Source: an uncultured Oscillospiraceae bacterium
GTDB lineage: Bacteria; Bacillota; Clostridia; Oscillospirales; Oscillospiraceae
DNA: 10,619 bases
Reading direction: 5' to 3'
Assembly (NCBI GenBank): GCA_934630555.1
Contig: CAKTXB010000052.1
Location: forward strand, 1 to 10,619
Shown here: piece after piece, positions 1-5,874 of the stretch
Position numbering within the stretch: the first letter of the stretch is position 1
How the letters are laid out: every line of letters starts with the position of its first letter
Notes under the pieces: model-generated
The model's input: only the letters and a program-made list of their open reading frames with translations
What the model was told of the DNA's origin: nothing
The model's database searches: none
Made by a program: the position numbers and the translations under genes

Positions 1-68
1 CACGCCGCCGCCGAACATGATCCGGACTTTTTTCGCGCCTGCGGGCGCGAACTCTGCGAGGCTTTTTT
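1..68. repeat. Dispersed intergenic repeat, copy 1 (cut by window start)
   Basis: These bases match 3385-3452 at 66 of 68 positions with no gaps; the differences are at 29 and 65. The copy contains the right arm of a GTTCGGCG/CGCCGAAC stem and the complete TTCGCGCC-TGCG-GGCGCGAA hairpin (32-51). The left part of the copy lies outside the window, so its full length cannot be seen here. Copy 2 is the right end of a hairpin cluster of about 265 bp. Confidence 0.9.
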
Positions 69-82
69 GACAGACTGCCGCA

Positions 83-113
83 CCGCAGCTTTCCAGCTGC
101 GGCGCATTTTTTG
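83..113 (+). terminator. Rho-independent terminator of an upstream gene
   Basis: A perfect 8-bp stem (CCGCAGCT 83-90 with AGCTGCGG 95-102, loop TTCC) is followed after CGCA by a T-rich run at 107-113. It would end transcription entering from the left and insulate the operon that starts at 186. Confidence 0.7.
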
Positions 114-123
114 TGCGCGCCGC

Positions 124-152
124 TTTTCAGAAAGCAGCGCGCGTGCTATACT
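124..152 (+). promoter_or_regulatory. Candidate sigma-A promoter of the VWA/ATPase operon
   Basis: TTTTCA (124-129, 4 of 6 to consensus) and TATACT (147-152, 5 of 6) are separated by 17 bp. They lie between the terminator and the start codon at 186. This is the best-spaced candidate in the gap; the -35 is weak. Confidence 0.4.
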
Positions 153-185
153 GGGCGGTAAGATCAACGGAAGGGCGGCGGTCAG

Positions 186-1466
186 ATGGACAAGGCGCAG
201 CTGTATCAGCTTTTGCGCGGGCGGCTCTATCGCCGTCTGCCCATGCTGGCGCTGCCGCTGGGGCTGCTTGACTGGAAAACGGGCGATGCCCCGAGCACGG
301 ACGGGCGGTTTTTCTACGCGCCGCCTTCCTTTCTGGCGCAGGCGCGCACAGACGCGGCGGCAGACGATGTGCTGCTGCACAGTGTGCTGCACGCCATGCT
401 GGGCCACCCGTGGCTGCGTGCGCCGCAGGACGCGGAGGCGTGGGCGCTGGCGTGCGATCTGTGCGCAGAGTTTCTGCGCTGCCGTCTGTTGGGGCTGCCG
501 CTGGATGGCCCGCTCGGGCGGGCCTACTACGCCTGTGACCCGTCCGCAGCCTGCTCCGCCCCGGCCTTGTATGCGCGGCTGATCCAGGACTTTCCCGTTC
601 CCCGCGAGCAGCTGTTCCCGCTTGTCCGGCGCGACAGCCACACGTATTGGAACACCGCCGCGCAGCGCGCCCGCGTCAATGCCTCCGGCGGCACAGACGG
701 TGACAGCGAGGCTGCGCGCGCCGCGCTCTGGCGGCGGCAGGGCGCCGCGCTGCGCCCGTATTTGCAGCCCCAAAAGCCGAAGATCGGCTCCGGCACTGCC
801 GGAGAGCGCCTCCTGCTTCCGGAGCTGCCCGATAATCACGCGCGCTTTGCCGCGCTGCTGCGGGATTTTTCCGTGCTGCACGAAAACCGTCACGTGAGCG
901 ACGTGGATTTTTCCTACGCATGGTATGCCTATGGGCTGGAACACTGCGGCGGCGTGCCGCTCATCGAGCCGCTGGAATATTCCGAAGAGCGAAAGCTGCG
1001 GGAGCTTGTCATTGTGCTGGACACGTCCGCCTCCTGCTCACGCGGCATGACGGCGTGGTTCCTCAGTGCCGTGCGGTCGATCCTGCTGGATGAGCAGCTG
1101 TTTTTTGAGCGCTTCCGGCTGCACATCCTGCAATGCGACTGCGCCGTGCAGCAGGACACGCTCGTCACGAATTTAGATGAATTTCAGTGGTACCTTGCGC
1201 ATCTGGCGCTGTACGGCGGCGGCGGGACAGACTTTCGCCCCGCGCTGCGGCACATTGACCGGCTTATACAAAGCGGTGATCTGACGCATCTGGGCGGCGT
1301 TTTGTACTTTACAGACGGCTATGGCGTGTTCCCCGAGCAGGCTCCGGACTATCCCGTCGCATTCGTGATGCTGCAATACCGCTGCGACGACATCAACATC
1401 CCGCACTGGGCGCGCACGCTCGTGCTGGATGCCGCAAGACCCGGGAGGGATGAAGGATGGATATAG
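186..1466 (+). CDS. VWA-like domain protein with degenerate metallopeptidase-like N-terminus (DUF2201 type)
   Basis: A 426-residue protein with two recognisable parts. The N-terminal half resembles the putative metallopeptidase domain of DUF2201 proteins. It carries HSVLHAMLGH (residues 65-74) where the family usually has HExxH plus a third His, then the family-like WALACDLCAEFL (86-97). His65, His69 and His74 are kept, but the catalytic Glu is Ser66, so peptidase activity is doubtful. The C-terminal half is a VWA-like fold: MIDAS motif DTSAS (279-283), the GGGGTDF turn with Thr348, and the FTDGYG strand (375-380). No signal peptide or membrane segment is seen, so it is probably cytosolic. 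ATG 186 is preceded by GGAAGGG (169-175) at good spacing. The stop overlaps the next gene, an AAA+ ATPase. Such pairs are a known MoxR/VWA arrangement in which the VWA protein is the ATPase's adaptor; the substrate here is unknown. Confidence 0.82.
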   Translation: MDKAQLYQLLRGRLYRRLPMLALPLGLLDWKTGDAPSTDGRFFYAPPSFLAQARTDAAADDVLLHSVLHAMLGHPWLRAPQDAEAWALACDLCAEFLRCRLLGLPLDGPLGRAYYACDPSAACSAPALYARLIQDFPVPREQLFPLVRRDSHTYWNTAAQRARVNASGGTDGDSEAARAALWRRQGAALRPYLQPQKPKIGSGTAGERLLLPELPDNHARFAALLRDFSVLHENRHVSDVDFSYAWYAYGLEHCGGVPLIEPLEYSEERKLRELVIVLDTSASCSRGMTAWFLSAVRSILLDEQLFFERFRLHILQCDCAVQQDTLVTNLDEFQWYLAHLALYGGGGTDFRPALRHIDRLIQSGDLTHLGGVLYFTDGYGVFPEQAPDYPVAFVMLQYRCDDINIPHWARTLVLDAARPGRDEGWI

Positions 1467-2893
1467 CCAAAGCAAAAGAAGAGCTGCGCCGTGCGTTTTT
1501 GGCCTACACTGAGCGCACGCCGGACGGGCAGCTGTGCATTCCCATCGCGCGTCAGCGTCCGCTGCTGCTCATGGGCCCGCCGGGCGTCGGCAAAACAGCG
1601 GTGCTGTCACAGCTGGCCGCGGAGCTTGGCGTGGGGCTCGTGGCCTACACCATGACGCACCACACGCGCCAAAGCGCGCTGGGCCTGCCGCACATCTGCA
1701 AAAAGCAATACGGCGGCAAGCCGTGCATGGCCACGGAATACACCATGAGCGAGATCCTCGCCGCCGTCTACGATCAGATGGAACGGACCGGCCGCAAAAC
1801 GGGCATTTTGTTTCTGGATGAGATCAACTGCGTGTCCGAAACGCTCATGCCCGCCATGCTTCAGCTATTACAGACGAAACAGTTCGGCACGCACCGCCTG
1901 CCGGAGGGCTGGATGATCGTCAGTGCAGGCAATCCGCCGCAGTATAATCAGTCCGCGCGGCTGTTTGACACGGCCACCATGGACCGCGTGCGGCTTTTGA
2001 GCATTGAAGAAAACTATCCCGTCTGGCGCAGCTATGCCTGCGCGCACGGGCTGCATCCGGCCATTCTGGCGTATCTGGAGCTGGATCCGGCCCATTTTTA
2101 CTGCGTGCAGCCCCATGCGCATGGCCGCAGCTTTGTCACAGCGCGCAGCTGGGAAGACCTTTCGGAAATGCTGGCCGGCTGTGCGCGTCTGGGCCTCCCG
2201 GTCGAGGACGCGCTGTTTGGCGAATATTTGCAGCATGAGCAGATCGCCGCGTCGTTCGCCGCGTTTTTCCGGCTGTATACCGTCTGCCGCGACCAGCTCG
2301 ACCTGCCAGCCGTTCTGCGCGGCGAAAGCGCCGCAGCCGCCGCGCCGCTGCGTGCACTGCGCTTTGACGGGCGGCTGGCCGCCGTGGAGCTTTTGCTGCA
2401 CGCGCTGGGGCGCGAGCTTGCCGCGTGGCGCGCCGATACGGCGCTGGCGCAGAGCCTTGTCAGCTTCTGTGCCGCACTGGCAAATGAGCAGCAGCCCCTT
2501 CGCACCGCGCAGGAAAATCTTGCCCGCCGGGAACGCGCCGTGCGCATCCGCAAAGAAAGCGGCGTGCTTCCCCCGGAAGAAGAGGCAGCAGAGCGGCGGC
2601 TGGCCGCGTGCCTGCATTCGGTTTTGGACGGCAGTGCTGATCTAAATGCGCTGGCAGCCGAAAAAAACGCCCGCCGCAGTGCGGCGGACGCGGCGGAGCA
2701 GGCGGCGTTTACACATCTGGAAAACGCCCTGCGGTTCGTATCCGAAACGTTTGGCGCCGGGCAGGAGCTGCTCATTTTCTGCACGCAGCTGGATATGCTT
2801 CCCGGCGCGGCGCAGCTTTTAAAGCGCAGCGCCCTTTATGACCGGCTGCTGGATGCCGTCCTGCCGGAACGGCTCACCGCGCGGGCAGACTAA
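1457..2893 (+). CDS. MoxR-family AAA+ ATPase
   Basis: A 478-residue AAA+ ATPase. Walker A is GPPGVGKT (40-47), Walker B is ILFLDEIN (117-124), and the sensor 1 region is VSAGNPPQYNQSARLFD (155-171) followed by a DRVR arginine patch (176-179). This order and the NPP-x-YN sensor 1 are typical of MoxR-type ATPases, which work as rings that remodel partners through a VWA protein. The AAA core takes up roughly the first half. The rest is an Ala/Glu/Arg-rich helical region; about residues 340-415 look able to form coiled coils. The start codon lies inside the 3' end of the VWA gene (10-nt overlap) with GGGAGG at 1443-1448, so translation is probably coupled. Its stop overlaps the stop of the converging LysR remnant. 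No terminator is seen downstream. I do not recognise a more specific role. Confidence 0.88.
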   Translation: MDIAKAKEELRRAFLAYTERTPDGQLCIPIARQRPLLLMGPPGVGKTAVLSQLAAELGVGLVAYTMTHHTRQSALGLPHICKKQYGGKPCMATEYTMSEILAAVYDQMERTGRKTGILFLDEINCVSETLMPAMLQLLQTKQFGTHRLPEGWMIVSAGNPPQYNQSARLFDTATMDRVRLLSIEENYPVWRSYACAHGLHPAILAYLELDPAHFYCVQPHAHGRSFVTARSWEDLSEMLAGCARLGLPVEDALFGEYLQHEQIAASFAAFFRLYTVCRDQLDLPAVLRGESAAAAAPLRALRFDGRLAAVELLLHALGRELAAWRADTALAQSLVSFCAALANEQQPLRTAQENLARRERAVRIRKESGVLPPEEEAAERRLAACLHSVLDGSADLNALAAEKNARRSAADAAEQAAFTHLENALRFVSETFGAGQELLIFCTQLDMLPGAAQLLKRSALYDRLLDAVLPERLTARAD

Positions 2894-3126
2894 GCGCCGG
2901 CGTGCAGCGCACCATATTCCAGGATCATCCGTTCCAGCTCCTTGGCGGCTACGCTGAGGGGCTGGTCTTTTCGTTTGACCAGACAGATACTGCGCGGCGG
3001 CAGCGGCTCGCGCAGACGCACTGTGCAGATCCGGTCGGACGGGTGGATGAGATCCTGCGGCACAATGCCAACGCCCAGCCCGGCCTCCACCATGGGAATG
3101 ACCTGATCGGCGCTGTCCGTCTGGTT
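2890..3126 (-). pseudogene. LysR-family regulator remnant (C-terminal fragment only)
   Basis: The minus strand encodes about 78 residues that look like the end of a LysR effector-binding domain. TDSADQVIPMVEAGLGVGIVPQ is the conserved segment before the last strand, followed by VRLREPLPPRSICLVKRKDQPLS and a closing helix. Reading upstream, the frame meets a TAG at 3127-3129, and no helix-turn-helix or N-terminal two-thirds exists between there and 3452. The break lies about 60 bp from the start of the hairpin cluster. The intact LysR at 3452-4327 is a divergent paralogue (MVGKGLGVTMMAEMM at the equivalent place), not the missing half. A promoterless stump is unlikely to be functional. Its TAG overlaps the stop codon of the converging ATPase gene. 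Confidence 0.75.
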
Positions 3127-3188
3127 CTATAAGCGCGTCAAATGGCAGCGCCTCACCGCCGCCATCTGACGTTTCCCTATCCCCTTTC

Positions 3189-3451
3189 AAGAAGCGCGCC
3201 CGCATACAGCCATATGCGGGCGCGCTTGAGCGTGTCAAAAAAGCATTTTTGACACGCTTTCAAACGCGAACCGCTGCGCTGGGTCCACGTTTGAGAAGGC
3301 TTGCGCCATGCTGCGCGTATCATTTGTGCGCTTATAGCGCACAAATGATGCGCTTGCATGACGTAAAGTATGTTCGGCGACGTACACGCCGCCGCCGAAC
3401 ATGATCCGGACTCTTTTCGCGCCTGCGGGCGCGAACTCTGCGAGGCTTCTT
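3189..3451. repeat. Hairpin-rich intergenic repeat cluster, including repeat copy 2
   Basis: Five clear inverted repeats stand in line. (1) 3192-3206/3213-3227, perfect 15 bp, loop CAGCCA. (2) 3229-3241/3246-3258, perfect 13 bp, loop AGCA. (3) 3319-3332/3336-3349, perfect 14 bp, 3-nt loop, extended by CATGC/GCATG at 3307-3311/3356-3360. (4) 3370-3379/3393-3402, 10 bp. (5) 3416-3423/3428-3435, 8 bp. A weaker pair lies at 3260-3266/3288-3294. The outer ends carry a short inverted AAGAAGC/GCTTCTT (3189-3195/3445-3451). Bases 3385-3452 repeat 1-68. No protein is convincingly encoded. The cluster begins soon after the broken LysR stump and ends at the stop codon of the intact LysR. It may be a non-autonomous mobile repeat or a structured intergenic element. 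Confidence 0.75.
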
Positions 3452-3452
3452 T
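3385..3452. repeat. Dispersed repeat, copy 2
   Basis: This stretch is 66/68 identical to the first 68 bases of the window. It is the right-hand portion of the hairpin cluster and ends exactly at the stop codon (3452-3454) of the LysR gene. Here the repeat's right end reads GCTTCTTTTA; copy 1 has GCTTTTTTGA. Confidence 0.9.
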
Positions 3453-4327
3453 TACGACAGCTCCTCGATATATTCCAGCACGCACGCGCGCAGCTGGCGA
3501 ATGCCCTCTGTCAGCTCGGCACGCGGCTGCAGGCCCATGCCAAGCTCCCGGCACGTCTGCGGGGCAATGGGCAGAATTTTCACGCCGTCCGTGCGGCCCC
3601 GGAGCATCATCTCTGCCATCATCGTCACGCCAAGGCCCTTGCCTACCATGCGGATGACCGTTTCATCGTCTACGCGGCACGGACGGATGCTTGGTTTTAC
3701 GCCGTACGTTTCAAACGCCGCCAGCACATCCACATCAAAGCGTCCATAGGGCATGAGAAATTCCCGGCCGGAAAATGCCGCAATGGGAAAACTGTCGCCT
3801 TCGATCGGATAGTCCGGCGGCAGGATGGCATACATCCGATCATCCCACAGCGGTGTCCAGTCACAGGCAAAGCCGCTCTGCTTTGCGCCGAAAATGACGT
3901 CCGTGCGCCACTTTTCCAGCAGCTCAAACGGCTCCAGCGCATGGTCTACCATGCGCAGGTCCACCACTATATCCGGACACACACGCCGGAAGCGGTAGAG
4001 GATCTCCGGCATCCAGTGCATGGCGATACTGGCATAGGCCGCAATGCGGATGGTCTCCGTCCTGTGCGCTGTAACAGCCGCGATCTGGTTTTCCAGCCGC
4101 GCGTGCGCGCACAAGAATTCCCGGATAGACGGCATAAGCGCCTCGCCCTCCCGGGTGAGTGAAATTCCCCTGCGGTCACGCCGCACCAGCGTCAGGCCAA
4201 TTTCCCGTTCCAGACTGTCCACCAGATGCGTCAGCCCCGACTGCGTGTAGCCCACGACCTCCGCGGCCTTTGTAAAGCTGCCCAGGTCCACCGCTGTCAC
4301 CAGAATTTCGAGCTTTTTACTGTCCAT
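3452..4327 (-). CDS. LysR-family transcriptional regulator
   Basis: A full-length (291 aa) LysR-type regulator. Residues 1-60 form the winged helix-turn-helix: the LEILVTAVDLGSFTKAAEVVGYTQSGLT region, then the LEREIGLTLVRRDRRGISLT wing. Residues about 90-290 form the two-lobed effector-binding domain, including the MVGKGLGV segment near the end. The ATG at 4327 is preceded by GGGAGG at 9-nt spacing. It is divergent from brnQ with 134 bp between the start codons. That gap holds a palindromic T-N11-A box (4361-4373), so it probably controls brnQ and itself in response to a small ligand, possibly a branched-chain amino acid or related metabolite (inference). The stop codon abuts the repeat cluster. 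Confidence 0.9.
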   Translation of the reverse strand: MDSKKLEILVTAVDLGSFTKAAEVVGYTQSGLTHLVDSLEREIGLTLVRRDRRGISLTREGEALMPSIREFLCAHARLENQIAAVTAHRTETIRIAAYASIAMHWMPEILYRFRRVCPDIVVDLRMVDHALEPFELLEKWRTDVIFGAKQSGFACDWTPLWDDRMYAILPPDYPIEGDSFPIAAFSGREFLMPYGRFDVDVLAAFETYGVKPSIRPCRVDDETVIRMVGKGLGVTMMAEMMLRGRTDGVKILPIAPQTCRELGMGLQPRAELTEGIRQLRACVLEYIEELS

Positions 4328-4359
4328 CGCATTCTGCCTCCCTGTGTCAAAAGTGTTCC

Positions 4360-4374
4360 ATGACGTTTTGTCAT
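4360..4374. promoter_or_regulatory. Candidate LysR operator (T-N11-A box)
   Basis: ATGAC-GTTTT-GTCAT is a perfect 5-bp-arm palindrome that fits the LysR consensus T-N11-A exactly (T4361, A4373). It overlaps the candidate brnQ -35 (4360-4365) and lies just past the candidate start point of the divergent LysR transcript. That position suits control of both genes. Confidence 0.55.
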
Positions 4375-4388
4375 ATATTTATTATAAT
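4360..4388 (+). promoter_or_regulatory. Candidate brnQ promoter
   Basis: A perfect -10 TATAAT (4383-4388) lies 17 bp after ATGACG (4360-4365, 4 of 6 to the -35 consensus). The weak -35 sits within the LysR box, as expected for an activator-dependent or regulator-gated promoter. The leader to ATG 4462 would be about 65 nt. Confidence 0.55.
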
Positions 4389-4408
4389 CAAGCGCTTCCA
4401 ATTTGCAA
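4381..4408 (-). promoter_or_regulatory. Candidate LysR-gene promoter
   Basis: On the minus strand TTGCAA (4403-4408) and TATAAT (4381-4386) are 16 bp apart. The -10 shares the palindromic ATTATAAT with the brnQ -10, so the two divergent promoters overlap. The leader to the LysR start would be about 45 nt. Confidence 0.4.
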
Positions 4409-4461
4409 CCAGTTCCGCTACAATCATTGACAGAAAGAGATGTGAAAAGGAGCGATCATTT

Positions 4462-5817
4462 ATGACTACCAAAAAACTCACCAGCCGGCAGAAGATCCTG
4501 GTGGCCGGCACACTGTTTGGAATGTTCTTCGGCGCGGGCAACCTTATTTTCCCCGTTCATCTCGGCCAAATGGCCGGCAGCAACGTTCTGCCCGCCATCA
4601 TCGGCTTCATCATTACCGCCGTCGGCATTCCCATCTTCGGCGTGGCCGCCATCGGCATCACACATTCAGACGGTCTGCAAACGCTGTCCGGCAAGGTCGG
4701 CAAGGGCTACGGCATTTTCTTCACGTGCCTGCTCTACCTCACCATCGGCCCGCTGTTTGCCATCCCCCGCTGCGCGACCGTGTCGTTCACGACCGGCGTT
4801 GCGCCTCTGGTGGACAGCAGCCGCGAATGGCTGGCGCTGCTGATCTTCTCGGCCATCTTCTTTGCATTCGTTCTGTTCTTCTCGCTGAAGCCCGGTAAGA
4901 TCACCGTCTGGATCGGCAAGATCATCAATCCGCTGTTTCTTGTTTTCCTGGCTGTGCTCGTGATCGCGGCACTTGTGAACCCCAGTACCTCCATTGCGTC
5001 CGTGGAGCCGGCCGAGGCCTACCGCACCGGTGCCTTCTCCGCTTCGTTCATTGAAGGCTACGGTACGATGGACGCCATCGCGGGTCTCGCATTCGGCATC
5101 GTCGTCATCGACGTCATCCGCCGTATGGGCGTCAGCGATGACAATGTCGTCGCGCGCGACGTGCTCTCCTCCGGCGTGCTGACAGGTCTGCTCATGGCCG
5201 TTATCTACGTGCTCACCATCCTCATGGGCACACAGTCGCGCGGGCTGTTTGAAACGTCGGAAAACGGCGGCATCGCCCTGACGCAGATCGCGGGGCACTA
5301 TTTCGGCAGTGCCGGGCAGATCATTCTGGCCATCACCATCACATTTGCCTGCCTCAAGACCTCCATCGGTCTTGTGACCTCCTGCTCGGAAACGTTTGTG
5401 AAAATGACAAAGGGCAAGATCCCCTACGCCGTGTGGGCGATCCTGTTCACGCTGTTCTCGTTCGCCGTGTCCAACGTGGGCCTCAGCGCCATCATCGAAT
5501 ATTCCATCCCCATGCTCATGCTCATCTACCCGCCCGCCATTGCGCTCATCGTGCTGGCGTTTGTGGGCAAGTTCTTCCAGCATGACCGCGCCCTCTACAT
5601 CGCCACAATGATCGGCACATGGTTCGCCGCCATTTTTGACTGCATGAAAACGCTGCCGCAGGGCGTGCAGGACGCGCTGCATCTGGACGTACCGATCGGC
5701 TTTGCCAAAGCCCTTCTGCCGCTGTTCGATAAAAACCTTGGCTGGCTGCTGCCGGCGCTCATCGGGTTCGTGATCGGTCTCATCATACACCTGGCCAAGC
5801 GCAGAGCAGCAAACTGA
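4462..5817 (+). CDS. brnQ: Branched-chain amino acid:cation symporter (BrnQ, LIVCS family)
   Basis: A 451-residue polytopic membrane protein of the LIVCS family, which takes up leucine, isoleucine and valine with Na+ or H+. The N-terminal signature GTLFGMFFGAGNLIFPVHLGQ starts at residue 16. Roughly a dozen hydrophobic segments follow, and a short basic tail (KRRAAN) ends the protein. Length matches the family (about 430-450 aa). The frame is open from an upstream ATG at 4360, but I chose ATG 4462. It has AAAAGGAG (4446-4453) at good spacing, and MTTKKLTSRQK leads straight into the first membrane helix; the upstream extension contains the promoter region. It is divergent from a LysR gene that is its likely regulator. 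It is a single-gene unit ending at the hairpin at 5832-5860. Confidence 0.92.
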   Translation: MTTKKLTSRQKILVAGTLFGMFFGAGNLIFPVHLGQMAGSNVLPAIIGFIITAVGIPIFGVAAIGITHSDGLQTLSGKVGKGYGIFFTCLLYLTIGPLFAIPRCATVSFTTGVAPLVDSSREWLALLIFSAIFFAFVLFFSLKPGKITVWIGKIINPLFLVFLAVLVIAALVNPSTSIASVEPAEAYRTGAFSASFIEGYGTMDAIAGLAFGIVVIDVIRRMGVSDDNVVARDVLSSGVLTGLLMAVIYVLTILMGTQSRGLFETSENGGIALTQIAGHYFGSAGQIILAITITFACLKTSIGLVTSCSETFVKMTKGKIPYAVWAILFTLFSFAVSNVGLSAIIEYSIPMLMLIYPPAIALIVLAFVGKFFQHDRALYIATMIGTWFAAIFDCMKTLPQGVQDALHLDVPIGFAKALLPLFDKNLGWLLPALIGFVIGLIIHLAKRRAAN

Positions 5818-5831
5818 ATCACCATACGCCC

Positions 5832-5866
5832 CCGCCCCGGAACAAATCGTTCCGGGGCGGTCGTTT
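5832..5866 (+). terminator. Terminator between convergent brnQ and the membrane-protein gene
   Basis: A perfect 12-bp GC-rich stem (5832-5843/5849-5860, loop AAATC) is followed by TCGTTT. It lies 14 bp after the brnQ stop. The T tract is short but on the brnQ side; there is none on the other side. It separates brnQ from the converging gene that ends at 5875. Confidence 0.75.
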
Positions 5867-5874
5867 ATACGTTC

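Noticed and set aside
67..582. Open + frame of 171 codons overlapping the start of the VWA gene
   Set aside because: Its Arg/Cys-rich composition is that of GC-rich DNA read out of frame, it begins in the repeat/terminator region without a ribosome-binding site, and the overlapping VWA frame has clear domains.
1868..2617. 249-codon minus-strand frame across the ATPase gene
   Set aside because: It lies opposite a gene with intact Walker and sensor motifs and shows no recognisable domain of its own.
3189..3451. CRISPR-like array, because several similar palindromes stand in a row
   Set aside because: The hairpins differ from one another in sequence and size, and there is no constant repeat with regular spacers, nor any cas gene.
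3452..4327. The intact LysR as the missing part of the stump at 2890-3126
   Set aside because: The intact gene has its own complete effector domain and stop codon, and its equivalent segment (MVGKGLGVTMMAEMM) differs from the stump's MVEAGLGVGIVPQ, so they are separate paralogues.
4666..5790. Long 374-codon minus-strand frame across brnQ
   Set aside because: It is the complement of a well-recognised membrane transporter; its His/Asp/Gly-rich composition and lack of domains or a ribosome-binding site mark it as a shadow frame.
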